Assembly: GCA_035403085.1 (NCBI GenBank)
Contig: DAONEM010000007.1
Span: 6,173-70,172 of the forward strand
Direction: 5' to 3'
Length of the DNA stretch: 64,000 bases
Source: JAMOAD01 sp023621955
GTDB taxonomy: Bacteria; Acidobacteriota; Aminicenantia; JAMOAD01
The position numbers and the translations under genes were made by a program. Positions within the stretch are counted from its first letter, which is position 1. Every line of letters begins with the position of its first letter. The notes under the pieces are model-generated. The model was not told the origin of the DNA. It saw nothing but the letters and a program-made list of their open reading frames with translations, and did not search any database. This document shows, piece by piece, positions 8,604 through 16,581 of the stretch.

Positions 8604-9134
8604 TTATTTACCTCTCAAGGTGTCGGTGATTTTTTGGATTCTGGGATCCTTGCGCTTGACTTCGCAACCGCAGGGTCCTTCGTTCAAGTCTTTGCCGCAG
8701 ATCGGGCAGATCCCCTTGCAAAGCTCTCCGCAGAGAGGTTTGAAGGGAAGGGAAAGGTTGATCTGGTCGAGAATCACGTTGTCCAGATCGATGAGACCGT
8801 TTTCGTAGAAGAGGGTGTTGACATCCTCTTCTTGAATCTCCTTGGCCTCTTCGGAGTTTTCCTCGTCCCAATCTCCGTCTTCCTCGAAGAAGACCAGATC
8901 GAACCGGGAGTCTACAGGTTCATGGTAGGGGGCGAGGCAACGGGAGCAAAGGAGCTCCAAGGTTGTATGGACTTCACCACGGACGACGACCTTGTCTCCT
9001 TCGCGGTAGATCTGAATATGGCAGGAGACGGGGTTGACAAAGGATCCCTCCTCAACCAATTCGTTGGGGTTGAGGTCGAAGATCTCGTTGATCGTCAAAC
9101 CCTTCTGAGGAATATCGTCGACAAAGATTTTCAT
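8604..9134 (-). CDS. yceD: YceD/DUF177 family protein
   Basis: This 176-residue protein belongs to the YceD (DUF177) family, almost always found before rpmF and, in plants and E. coli, linked to 23S rRNA maturation. It shows a central CSRC motif in the pattern LxCSRCL and a C-terminal cysteine cluster (CGELCKGICPICG) that probably binds zinc. It is the first gene of the fatty acid operon, starting about 21 bases after the predicted transcription start, with GGAG nine bases before the ATG. Confidence 0.88.
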   Translation of the reverse strand: MKIFVDDIPQKGLTINEIFDLNPNELVEEGSFVNPVSCHIQIYREGDKVVVRGEVHTTLELLCSRCLAPYHEPVDSRFDLVFFEEDGDWDEENSEEAKEIQEEDVNTLFYENGLIDLDNVILDQINLSLPFKPLCGELCKGICPICGKDLNEGPCGCEVKRKDPRIQKITDTLRGK

Positions 9135-9162
9135 AGATTCACTCCGAAATATGATAACAGGT

Positions 9163-9190
9163 ATTATACATCGAGCGCTGTCTTTGTCAA
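9163..9190 (-). promoter_or_regulatory. Consensus sigma70 promoter of the yceD-fabF operon
   Basis: Read on the minus strand, TTGACA (9190-9185) and TATAAT (9168-9163) are both perfect and separated by 16 bases. It is the best sigma70 promoter in the window and fits high expression of L32, ACP and lipid synthesis genes. Confidence 0.88.
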
Positions 9191-9232
9191 GAAGAGGGGC
9201 AAGCTCCCCTTCTGAAAAGGATCTTCCGGAGA

Positions 9233-10294
9233 TCAGACCGAATTCCAGGAGACCGGAAGGGAGAGGCGACGGAAGAGGGAGAGCGCGGCAGGGTCTGAGA
9301 GAGCGGCGAGGGAGTCGATAATCCTGGTTTCAAAGCGCTCTTCCGGGGGAAAGGGGTCAACGTAGGGCTCCGGGTTCTTGAGGAAGAGATGGAAAAGCTC
9401 CTCCAAAATCCGCTCCTCTTTGGCGGTCTCTTCCTGAATCAGGGGGTTCTCCCTGAGAGCTCTCTCCACGCCGTCCCTGAGAATGAAGACCTCGTCGGCC
9501 AGGGAGGGTTCGAGGGAGAGATAGGAGTATTCGTTCTTTCGAGTCTCCTGGATCAAAGAGATGAGGAATCGTCTCCGGCGGGTCTCCGGGTCGGCTCCGA
9601 GCGCGGCCAGGGATTCGACGGGAAGGTCTTCGCTCTTGAGGAGCCCCGAGCGGAAAAGCTCCTCCAACTCCTCACCGAGCGGGGAGAAGACCTCCACCCA
9701 GAGAACCGCTTGGCATTCGAGGGTGGAGGGTTTGTGCCGGGGGGTGAAGGGGAAGGGCCCCCTCTTGGGGATGACCCGGATTCCGTCCCTCACCTCTTTG
9801 GTCAGGTTAAGCCCAAGGCCCTGGTTTTCCAGCTTCTCCACGACCCGAAGGCTCTGCTCTTGAAGGGGGAACCCCTCGGAGTGGAGCCGGGAGAGTGCCG
9901 ATTCGCCCGCGGAACCGAAGGGGGGGTGGCCGAGGGGTCGGGAGAAGAGGATCGCCTCAGCCAGAGAGTCGTTGAGCCTGAGGGAACCGCAGAGGGTCCT
10001 GAGGAGGTCCCAGCACTCCCAGACCGAAGAGAGTCGGCTGTGACACCTCTCCGAGGGGGAGAGAAGGGGGAGGCGACCCTTGAGTTTGAGCCTTCGGAAG
10101 GCACGGCTCAGAAGGATACGACTGCGGTCGATCTGGAAGGGGTTCTTCAGGGAATCCGGTTCCTCCGGTAGTTCACGACCGGCGGAGAGGGAGGAACGGA
10201 AAGCCCTGGGGTGGAGGAGGAGCAGCTCCCTCTCCTCCCCTTCCTGCCGGAGGCTCTTCTCCACAGAGGCCTCAGGAGAGGTGGGAAGAGACAT
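9233..10294 (-). CDS. dGTPase-like HD-family protein with active site lost
   Basis: The N-terminal half aligns with dNTP triphosphohydrolases: NPFQ at 51-54, RAFRRLK at 64-70 and LGHPPFG at 121-127 match the family pattern NPFQxDRDRI, SRAFRRLK and HDLGHPPFGHAGE. The residues that bind the metal and do chemistry are gone: the His of the RLTHS motif is Ser90, the HD pair is Arg119-Pro120, and the His of FGHAGE is Ser128. The later Asp of the ADEIAY motif also appears replaced (WVEVFSP). At 353 residues it is full length with no stop or frameshift, so it looks like a conserved pseudoenzyme rather than a decaying gene. It overlaps the end of the formiminotransferase gene by 23 bases and is probably coupled to it. 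What it does is unknown; nucleotide sensing is a guess. Confidence 0.75.
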   Translation of the reverse strand: MSLPTSPEASVEKSLRQEGEERELLLLHPRAFRSSLSAGRELPEEPDSLKNPFQIDRSRILLSRAFRRLKLKGRLPLLSPSERCHSRLSSVWECWDLLRTLCGSLRLNDSLAEAILFSRPLGHPPFGSAGESALSRLHSEGFPLQEQSLRVVEKLENQGLGLNLTKEVRDGIRVIPKRGPFPFTPRHKPSTLECQAVLWVEVFSPLGEELEELFRSGLLKSEDLPVESLAALGADPETRRRRFLISLIQETRKNEYSYLSLEPSLADEVFILRDGVERALRENPLIQEETAKEERILEELFHLFLKNPEPYVDPFPPEERFETRIIDSLAALSDPAALSLFRRLSLPVSWNSV

Positions 10295-11954
10295 TCTTGG
10301 CGACGGCTTCGGAGAGGGTCCGGGCCTCGAGAATCAGCTTGTCGGCCTTGGCGCGGATCTCTTTCCGGAAAGGTTCGTCGTTGATCGAAGAGAGGTTGAT
10401 GAGAACGTTCAGATAAGCGCCTTCGGCGGCGCCTCTGGCCATCCATCCTCCCACTCCGGCGTCGGAGATGGAGTTCTTGTTGCCGATCAGGGAGATCCTT
10501 TCCAAGAGGGAGAGGGAGTGCACGGCGGTTTCCATGATTCTATAGGGGACGCAGGCGGCATTCTGGGCGGCCTCTTCCAGGGCCTTCGTCCGAAGAGCCT
10601 TCTCCTCTTCCGTTCCCTTGGGGAGACGCCCGGCCTCCATGAAGAGGTTGAAGGCCTTCGTGTCCTCGTCGATCAGGCGGAGGGCCTCATCTTTCAACTC
10701 CTGGGCCCTGTCGCCCAGGGGGGGGTACTCCTGGTCCCACTGCTCGTAACCCTTCTTGTGGTGTGTCAACGCGGCCACCATGGCGGCCAAACCGGAGGCG
10801 AGGGCGGAGGCGAGGGCGGAGACGCTGCCCCCTCCGGGCGCAGGGGAGACCGCGGAGACTTCGTCGACGAACCCGGTCACCCTGAGGGAGGTGAGCCGTT
10901 TCTTCTCCTCTTCCTGATCGATCAAATACTCCACGACCCGCTCCTTGGGGTCGAAGGGGGAGACCGAGGCGAGGTTGAGGCTCTTGACGGCGATCTCGAT
11001 AAGGACCTTCTCGGGGACTCCGGTCGTCCGTTTCTGTTTGCTCAGGTAGAAACGGCCCGTGTCGAGAAGGGCGTCCCGGGGGATCAGGCCTACGACTTCG
11101 CTTCCCGTGACCAACAGCCCCAGCTTGTCCGCCTCTTCCCTGACCGTTTCGAAGACTTTCCAGAGGGGAGTCTTCTTGTAGTCGAGAAGGTTGATGGAGA
11201 TCTGGGCGATTCCGTACTCGTCGATATACCATCCGATGGCGCGAACGTTAGAGAGGATTCCCGGCTCCCGAAGCGCGGTGCCGTTGCCGTCCCGGAGGGT
11301 GTTCCCCTCCTTGTCCTTCTTGATTCGACCGTTCTCTCTGATGGTGAGGGCGATCTCGTTGGCGAGCTTTTTATCCTTTGTGTTCAGGTTCACGTTGTAG
11401 GCGATCAGGAACTCCCGGGCTCCGATCACGGTGGCGCCGGTACGGGCCACGTTCTCGTCGTAGGTCCTGGGTCCGAAGTCAGGCGGAAGGGAGCCCAGCT
11501 TCTGGGGGAGGGATTCGTACTCCCCTTCCCGCAGGTGGGAAAGACTCCTTCTCTCTTCGCAGGGTGCTGCCGCCTCGTAGAGGTAGACTGGGATCGAAAG
11601 TTCCTCCCCTACCCGTTTTCCCAGGCTCTTGGCCAGCTCGGCGCACTCCTCCATGGAGACGTTCTGAACGGGGACGAAGGGAACCACGTCCGAGGCTCCC
11701 ATCCGAGGGTGGGCGCCGTGCTGCAGGCGCATGTCGATCGTTTCGGCCGCTTTCTTGATGGCTTGAAAGGCGGCTTCCGAGACGTCCTGGGGCTCGCCGA
11801 CGAAGGTGAAGACGGTTCGGTTGGTGGCGAAGCCGGGGTCGACATTGAGCAGGGAAACCCCAGGGACGGAGAGAACCGCCCTCTTTATCTCCTCAAGAAC
11901 CTGAGGGTTTCGGCCTTCGGAAAAGTTCGGGACACACTCGACAATTTTTTTCAT
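10272..11954 (-). CDS. Bifunctional glutamate formiminotransferase / formimino-THF cyclodeaminase
   Basis: The enzyme moves the formimino group from formiminoglutamate to tetrahydrofolate and then releases ammonia to give methenyl-THF, joining histidine breakdown to one-carbon metabolism. Residues 1 to about 340 match the transferase, including VPNFSEGRN (8-16) and His82 in QHGAHPRMG. Residues of about 352-560 match the cyclodeaminase, opening with VSPAPGGGSVSA. The two-domain order is that of animal FTCD. Start ATG 11954 has GAGGTGA five bases upstream. No hutH, hutU or hutI genes are in the window, so the source of formiminoglutamate is not shown. Confidence 0.92.
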   Translation of the reverse strand: MKKIVECVPNFSEGRNPQVLEEIKRAVLSVPGVSLLNVDPGFATNRTVFTFVGEPQDVSEAAFQAIKKAAETIDMRLQHGAHPRMGASDVVPFVPVQNVSMEECAELAKSLGKRVGEELSIPVYLYEAAAPCEERRSLSHLREGEYESLPQKLGSLPPDFGPRTYDENVARTGATVIGAREFLIAYNVNLNTKDKKLANEIALTIRENGRIKKDKEGNTLRDGNGTALREPGILSNVRAIGWYIDEYGIAQISINLLDYKKTPLWKVFETVREEADKLGLLVTGSEVVGLIPRDALLDTGRFYLSKQKRTTGVPEKVLIEIAVKSLNLASVSPFDPKERVVEYLIDQEEEKKRLTSLRVTGFVDEVSAVSPAPGGGSVSALASALASGLAAMVAALTHHKKGYEQWDQEYPPLGDRAQELKDEALRLIDEDTKAFNLFMEAGRLPKGTEEEKALRTKALEEAAQNAACVPYRIMETAVHSLSLLERISLIGNKNSISDAGVGGWMARGAAEGAYLNVLINLSSINDEPFRKEIRAKADKLILEARTLSEAVAKNVSSHLS

Positions 11955-11984
11955 GGTTCACCTCGATAGGAGTAGCAGAAGAGT

Positions 11985-12013
11985 AATATACCTTACCGAT
12001 CTGAGGTTGGCAA
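11985..12013 (-). promoter_or_regulatory. Sigma70 promoter for formiminotransferase-cyclodeaminase gene
   Basis: On the minus strand TTGCCA (12013-12008) and TATATT (11990-11985) are 17 bases apart. The -35 lies in the last codons of the upstream lipoprotein gene, so the enzyme gene can be read separately from the genes before it. Confidence 0.6.
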
Positions 12014-13444
12014 GGGAGGAAGGCCCCACTCTCCCAAGGACATCAGTGCGGAGGAGTTGGAGGCAACAAGCTCGGGAACCGGGGTGCTGAGCCCCTTTCT
12101 CCGGTAGAGAACCTGCTGGGGCGTAGGGAGGAAAACCAGGGGCTTCGCGGCCATCACCAGTGAGGAGAGACGGAGGTAGATCTCCCGGCGGCGGGAGGGA
12201 TCGGTCTCCTCCCTCCCCCGTTCGATCAGGCGATCCACCTCCGGGAGGGAGAGGCCTGAGTAGTTCATTCCCCCCTCACTTCCCCAGAGGTCCCCTTGGT
12301 GGGGGTCCGCGTCGAAAACAAAGGCCCCCAGGGCAAGCTGGAAGGCACCCCTCTTGAGACGGTCCAGGTAGGCAGGGTACTCGATCGGCAGAATCCTGAC
12401 CCGGATTCCTCTCTTACTCAGCAAGTCCTGGATCAGAAGCGCGTACCGGCTTCGGAGGGGGGATTCGGAGTTGAGGAGGAGCTCTAGGGTGGGGACTCGG
12501 GAGGAGAGGGGGCGACGGGAGGAGGGAGGGAGAGGGAGCCTGTAATCCTTTTGGAGGAGGGAGAAGGGGGAGTAGAAGCCATGACCCTTCAGGAGCGCGA
12601 AGAAGGGGCCCGGGGAAAGGCTCGCGGCCAGGTACTCCCGGAGGGGAAGGGAGTTCAGCGGGGGGGAGCGGAGGTTGAAGGCGAGGTAGTAGAGCGAAGA
12701 GAGAGAGTATCCGACACTCTCAATCCCTGCCTCTTCCAGGGGGAGGCCCTCTTCGAAACGGTGGCCGAAGACGGCGTCGCTCTCTCCCCGCTTGAGGCGG
12801 AGGTAGGCGGCCAGAGGATCCTTCTCCACGGAGACGGCGACAGTTTTTCCCTGGACCTCCAAGAGGAGTGAGCTCCTCCCCTCGTGGGCGAAGAGAACGG
12901 AGCCCCTGGTTCCGACAACCCTCCCCCGCTCCTTTCCTAGCTCCGAGGGGAGGAGAATCTTGAAGGTAAGGAGGGAGAGGAGCGGTGCGTGGGGGTGCTT
13001 GAGGTGGAGGGTCACCTCCTGCCCCTTAGCGGAGAGCGATTCCAGAAACCCGAACTCCGAGGCGTAGGGGAAGTTTCCCTTCTGGTCGGAGAAGTAGCGA
13101 AGGTTGGCCAGGACGGTCTCCCCGTTCAGGGGGAGCCCGTTCCGGAAGGTCAGCCCTTCCTTGATCCTGAGACGGAGCCTTCTGGGGGTGGGCCATGAGT
13201 ACTCTTCGACGATGTCCGGAACGATTTTTCCCTCCCCGTCGAAGGTGAAGAGGGAGGAGTAGAGGGGGTAGAGGAGAGAGGAGGTGGTAATGTCCGTCGC
13301 CAGCTGGGGGTTGAGGGTGGTGGGGAAGAGGGGGAGTGTCAGCCGGAAGCGCTGCTCCTTGGGGGGGTGGGATGAACAGGAGGGAAGGAGGAGAAGCAGG
13401 CAGAGGAGTTTAGCCGAGAAGAGCCTCGGCCGTATCCTTGACAT
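11993..13444 (-). CDS. Peptide-type ABC transporter substrate-binding lipoprotein
   Basis: A 483-residue family 5 extracellular solute-binding protein (OppA/DppA type). The N-terminus has basic residues, a hydrophobic stretch and a lipobox with Cys23 (LPSC), so it should be a lipoprotein. Family features include an opening segment with FPTTLNP, a WPTPRRLRLRIKEG region like the WTFxLRxGVKF motif, and a C-terminal part typical of the fold. No permease or ATPase genes are adjacent, so it is an orphan binding protein that may serve a transporter elsewhere. It overlaps the end of the upstream repeat-protein gene by 35 bases. Confidence 0.85.
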   Translation of the reverse strand: MSRIRPRLFSAKLLCLLLLLPSCSSHPPKEQRFRLTLPLFPTTLNPQLATDITTSSLLYPLYSSLFTFDGEGKIVPDIVEEYSWPTPRRLRLRIKEGLTFRNGLPLNGETVLANLRYFSDQKGNFPYASEFGFLESLSAKGQEVTLHLKHPHAPLLSLLTFKILLPSELGKERGRVVGTRGSVLFAHEGRSSLLLEVQGKTVAVSVEKDPLAAYLRLKRGESDAVFGHRFEEGLPLEEAGIESVGYSLSSLYYLAFNLRSPPLNSLPLREYLAASLSPGPFFALLKGHGFYSPFSLLQKDYRLPLPPSSRRPLSSRVPTLELLLNSESPLRSRYALLIQDLLSKRGIRVRILPIEYPAYLDRLKRGAFQLALGAFVFDADPHQGDLWGSEGGMNYSGLSLPEVDRLIERGREETDPSRRREIYLRLSSLVMAAKPLVFLPTPQQVLYRRKGLSTPVPELVASNSSALMSLGEWGLPPLPTSDR

Positions 13445-15296
13445 CTTTCTTCGAGAAGGGTTTCTTGAGAAAGAGGGTCTTGTCGTTCCAGGGGGCCTCT
13501 CTCTCCTGATCGTTGAGGAAGAGGACTACGGTCTTGGAGCGGCCTGAGTGGGCGGATTGCCAGGAGAGAAGCACCTCTTTCCCCTCCTCTACCCCCTGAA
13601 GGTCGAAGAGGAGGGCCGTGAAGGAGTCTTGGGGAAGCTCCCAGAGCAGGGAGGGGTCATCAACCTCATGAACGAGAAAGCCGAGGGCTTCAAACCCTTC
13701 ATGGAGAAGCTTCTTCAAATAGACGGGTTTTACGAAGAGGTAGACGGCCTTGGGAAGGAGGCCGAGCCGTTCCCGAAGGGCCGCGGCGGCCTTCTCGGCT
13801 TGAACTCGGATTCCGTAGGCAGAACTCTCCAGGCGGAGTCTTTCCAAGGGCAGAAGGGAGAGGCGGGATCCGATTTTGGGGAGGAGTACGGTGCAGAGGT
13901 CGGTGATCCCGTAGTGCTGAAGGTTCTTCTCCATGAGGCCTAAGAGGAACTTCTCCAGAATCGCGGAGAAGGCGGCGTCCATCTCTTCGTCCATCTCCTC
14001 CACCTTCTTGCGGAGCGAGAGGAGGTACTCCTCCTTGGGGTTGTCCGGGAGGATCTCCATCAGCTTTTCGGCCTCTTTCTGGACCCTCTCCCGGATGTTG
14101 ATCAGGTCTCCGTACTTCTGGAGGGCCTTGAGGGTCTCCGGGAGGGTGTTCTTGATCCGGAGGGGGATGTCGTTCTCATGGTCCTTGTAGAAGGCGATCA
14201 GATGACTTCGGAGGTTAAAATAATCGGCCGAGGTGTTGAAGGTGAGTTGCTTCATCGCCCGGATGACCTCGACCCTCGTCTCCTCAAGGAAGCTCTCCTT
14301 GTAAAGGTTGAGCCACTGGAGACGGATCTGACAACTCTGTTCCACCGATAGGCGGTACCCTTTGAACTTCTGGAAGAACTCGGCAAGAAGGAAGCCTTTC
14401 ATGAAGTCTCTCTTGGATTCGAAAATCTCCATGAAGAAGGGGAAGGCGCTTTCGCCGGTCAGCTCGAGAAAGGCCAAGATCAGGGCCTTCTCATGGGCGT
14501 CGTCCAGAGGCTTTCTCAGGAGCTCCTTCAGCGTGGGGAGGAGAGAGAGGACCCTCTTCTGAACGACGATCTCCAGGAAGTCGGAAAAGAGGGGAGACTC
14601 CGGTCTCGCGACGATGGAGCCGAGGACCCTCTCCAGCTGGTTTGTGTTCCGGATCTTCAGGAGCTCCTTGCTTTTTTCCCACGCCCAGGAGGGAGCCCCT
14701 CCGAAGAGAAAGTCGAGGAAGAAGGAGACAGTCTCGGGGTCGTTAATCAGCTCGAAGAGCGAAGAGGCGAGATCCTCCGGAGGGAGGGTCCTGAGGAAGG
14801 CAAGCCTTCCGGGGTGGAGGGTGAGCAGATAGGCCTTCACGAGAAGGGGGCGGTCTTCGGGGAGAGCCTTTTCGTACCTCTTGAGGAGGGCCTCCCCCTC
14901 CTCGGGCCCCCCGAAGATTCCTATCAAGAGGAAGAGGTAGGGGTTCTGTTCAAACGCGGAGGCGTACTCTCTCAAGGCTTCAACCTTCTCGGGACTCTTC
15001 AAGGGGGCCTTGAGGGAGATCAGATAGAGGGTATCGACGGAGGTGTGCCAACGGTCCGTACCGCCCTCCTGAATCTCTTCCAGAAGGAGGGGGAAGAGGA
15101 GCTCCGCCTCTTTCTCCGTCCCGTGCTCCTTCAGGAGCTTTTTGACCAGCTCTCTGGCAAAGGAGTCGGCCTCGGGGAGAGCCTGGCAGAGTGCGGAAAT
15201 CTCCCTCTTAGACCCGGTGCGTTGAATGAGCGTTGCCGCGATGGCGGCCTCCTTGCGGCTCTGCTCGCCCAGCAGAACTTGATCCACCAATCCCAT
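13410..15296 (-). CDS. Large helical-repeat protein with degenerate C-terminal receiver domain
   Basis: The 628-residue cytoplasmic protein has no signal peptide. Residues 1 to about 420 are alpha-helical with recurring Leu-rich helices of HEAT-like appearance (ALCQALPEADSFARELVKKL and similar). About 420-500 looks coiled. From about 505 to the end the pattern matches a response regulator receiver: a hydrophobic strand, a helix ending EALGFLVHEV, a strand LLFDLQG with the would-be phospho-Asp, and LKKPFS with the conserved Lys. The acidic pair at the end of the first strand is replaced (FVKP) and the usual Thr/Ser strand ends in LND, so phosphorylation is doubtful. The ATG has GGGAGG four bases upstream. 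No named family is recognised for the repeat part; HEAT is a pattern-level call. Confidence 0.65.
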   Translation of the reverse strand: MGLVDQVLLGEQSRKEAAIAATLIQRTGSKREISALCQALPEADSFARELVKKLLKEHGTEKEAELLFPLLLEEIQEGGTDRWHTSVDTLYLISLKAPLKSPEKVEALREYASAFEQNPYLFLLIGIFGGPEEGEALLKRYEKALPEDRPLLVKAYLLTLHPGRLAFLRTLPPEDLASSLFELINDPETVSFFLDFLFGGAPSWAWEKSKELLKIRNTNQLERVLGSIVARPESPLFSDFLEIVVQKRVLSLLPTLKELLRKPLDDAHEKALILAFLELTGESAFPFFMEIFESKRDFMKGFLLAEFFQKFKGYRLSVEQSCQIRLQWLNLYKESFLEETRVEVIRAMKQLTFNTSADYFNLRSHLIAFYKDHENDIPLRIKNTLPETLKALQKYGDLINIRERVQKEAEKLMEILPDNPKEEYLLSLRKKVEEMDEEMDAAFSAILEKFLLGLMEKNLQHYGITDLCTVLLPKIGSRLSLLPLERLRLESSAYGIRVQAEKAAAALRERLGLLPKAVYLFVKPVYLKKLLHEGFEALGFLVHEVDDPSLLWELPQDSFTALLFDLQGVEEGKEVLLSWQSAHSGRSKTVVLFLNDQEREAPWNDKTLFLKKPFSKKDVKDTAEALLG

Positions 15297-15325
15297 GGAA
15301 CCTCCCGTCGAATCTTGAAGAGAAA

Positions 15326-15334
15326 ACTATAGCA
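15326..15334 (-). promoter_or_regulatory. Possible extended -10 promoter
   Basis: Minus strand TGC-TATAGT, an extended -10, in the 67-base gap before the repeat-protein gene. No convincing -35. The same nine bases occur in front of the PqqD-like gene. Confidence 0.35.
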
Positions 15335-15363
15335 AAAAGAGAGAGGAAGGAAAAGAGCGGGCT

Positions 15364-16125
15364 TTATTCTCGAGATGATTGCCGTTCGATGTAATTTTCA
15401 GTGTGTTTCAACAGAGCGTCGAAAGTAGCTATGTCTTTTATGCTCCAATCGGCTCTTCCAAGAAGTCTGTTGAAAGATTTTGAAAATTTATCGCTGAACC
15501 CTTCCGTCATGCCGAGGCTGTTCATGACCCGGATGGCCCTCTCGAAGAGTCTCTGATATTCGGCCTTGGGAGCCCTGACGACTCCGTTTGAGAAGGGGGC
15601 GAGTTCGCAGGATCTCATGTAAGCCCGGTAGATCTCGTAGACGTAGATCACCACGGCCTGGGAGACGTTCAGCGAGGGGTAGTCGACCACCGTGGGAATC
15701 TCGGTGGAGTACTCGCACTGCAACACCTCTTCGTTGGTGAGCCCGGTCTTCTCTGGACCGAAGATCACGGCGATCTTCTGCCTCTCTTTGTTCTCCATGA
15801 TCAGCCGGCCGATCTCCTCGGGGGGGAGGAAGCGCTCACGCCACTTCCCCTTCCTTCGGGTTGTGGCGATGGCGATGTCGACCTTGGCGAGGGCCTCTTG
15901 AAAAGAGGAGACCTTCTCGGCCCTCTCGATGATGTCGTAGGAGGCGTAGGCGAGTTTCTTCGCTTCATCGTGTTGAAGGTCTGGAGGGTTGATCAGAAGA
16001 AGGTTCTCCAGGCCCATGTTCCTCATGGCCCGAGCCGTCGATCCGACGTTCCCCGGGCTTTCCACGGAGTGGAGAACAATGGTGAGGTTCGAAAAATCAG
16101 GGATTCTCTTCGTGCTGTCGGTCAT
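15364..16125 (-). CDS. TrmJ-like SPOUT RNA methyltransferase
   Basis: SPOUT enzymes of this family methylate 2'-hydroxyls in tRNA or rRNA using S-adenosylmethionine. The 253-residue protein has the family marks VLHSVESPGNVGSTARAMRN near the start, IFGPEKTGLTNEE, and the C-terminal knot segment IPTVVDYPSLNVSQAV. TrmJ (tRNA position 32) is the nearest match, but the substrate is not proven. The start is one of two adjacent ATGs (16128 or 16125) directly after AAGAGG; a longer open frame upstream is only the antiphase of the PqqD-like gene. It overlaps that gene by 29 bases. Confidence 0.85.
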   Translation of the reverse strand: MTDSTKRIPDFSNLTIVLHSVESPGNVGSTARAMRNMGLENLLLINPPDLQHDEAKKLAYASYDIIERAEKVSSFQEALAKVDIAIATTRRKGKWRERFLPPEEIGRLIMENKERQKIAVIFGPEKTGLTNEEVLQCEYSTEIPTVVDYPSLNVSQAVVIYVYEIYRAYMRSCELAPFSNGVVRAPKAEYQRLFERAIRVMNSLGMTEGFSDKFSKSFNRLLGRADWSIKDIATFDALLKHTENYIERQSSRE

Positions 16126-16468
16126 CATCCTCTTTCCTGTAGAGCAGAACTCTTCGGCTTTCCAACCCCCGGAGGAAGAGGTCGACCCGACGTTCCGCCG
16201 GGGAGACCCTCTCTCCGAAACGCTCTTCCAGGAGGAGGGAGAGGGAGGAGAGGTTCCTCTCCCCGTCGATCCGCTCCCAGAGGAAGCTCCCAATCTCGTC
16301 CAGCCCGAGGGAGGCCGTGGTGGGGAAGCAAAAGAAACGGAGGACCTTTTCGACCCATCGAAAACGGCTTCGGGGGACGAAAAGGACGACACGACCCTCT
16401 TTGGTGTTCCAGGGGACCCGCCGGATCGGAACTCTCTCTTGCCAGGGAAGACCACTTCTGCCCGTCAT
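16097..16468 (-). CDS. Small PqqD-like protein
   Basis: The 123-residue protein carries a PqqD-type fold over about 50-112, with LDEIGSFLWERIDGERN followed by a helix, EERFGE, and a final LFLRGLESRRVLLY. PqqD proteins bind precursor peptides for radical SAM peptide-modifying enzymes. No such enzyme or precursor peptide is seen within the window, so its partner is unknown. The N-terminal 45 residues are basic and unlike PqqD. The proposed ATG has no clear ribosome site and lies only about 8 bases from an extended -10, so a leaderless message or a later start is possible. Confidence 0.65.
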   Translation of the reverse strand: MTGRSGLPWQERVPIRRVPWNTKEGRVVLFVPRSRFRWVEKVLRFFCFPTTASLGLDEIGSFLWERIDGERNLSSLSLLLEERFGERVSPAERRVDLFLRGLESRRVLLYRKEDDDRQHEENP

Positions 16469-16476
16469 AACCGGTG

Positions 16477-16485
16477 ACTATAGCA
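16477..16485 (-). promoter_or_regulatory. Possible extended -10 for the PqqD-like gene
   Basis: Minus strand TGC-TATAGT ends 8 bases before the proposed ATG, putting the expected transcription start at or next to the start codon. It faces the kor promoter in a 113-base divergent gap. Confidence 0.35.
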
Positions 16486-16521
16486 GAACTAGATCCCTAC
16501 GGCAAGAGAGGAAAGGCGGTT

Positions 16522-16550
16522 TTGACCCTACCCTCCTTTTCGGTTATAAT
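16522..16550 (+). promoter_or_regulatory. Sigma70 promoter of the korDABC operon
   Basis: TTGACC (16522-16527) and TATAAT (16545-16550) are separated by 17 bases, followed by AAGGAG at 16571 and the korD ATG at 16582. Confidence 0.82.
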
Positions 16551-16581
16551 GGGAAACCGACAAAAACCTTAAGGAGTCGTC

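Noticed and set aside
10080..11969. 629-residue open frame on the plus strand opposite formiminotransferase-cyclodeaminase
   Set aside because: It is antisense to a clearly recognised enzyme, has low-complexity Gly/Glu/Val-rich sequence and no ribosome site. Long antisense frames recur here because the genes favour codons such as GAG and CTC.
16126..16455. N-terminal extension of the TrmJ-like protein
   Set aside because: The extension is Ser/Gly/Pro-rich antiphase of the PqqD-like gene, and the family start is at 16125-16128.
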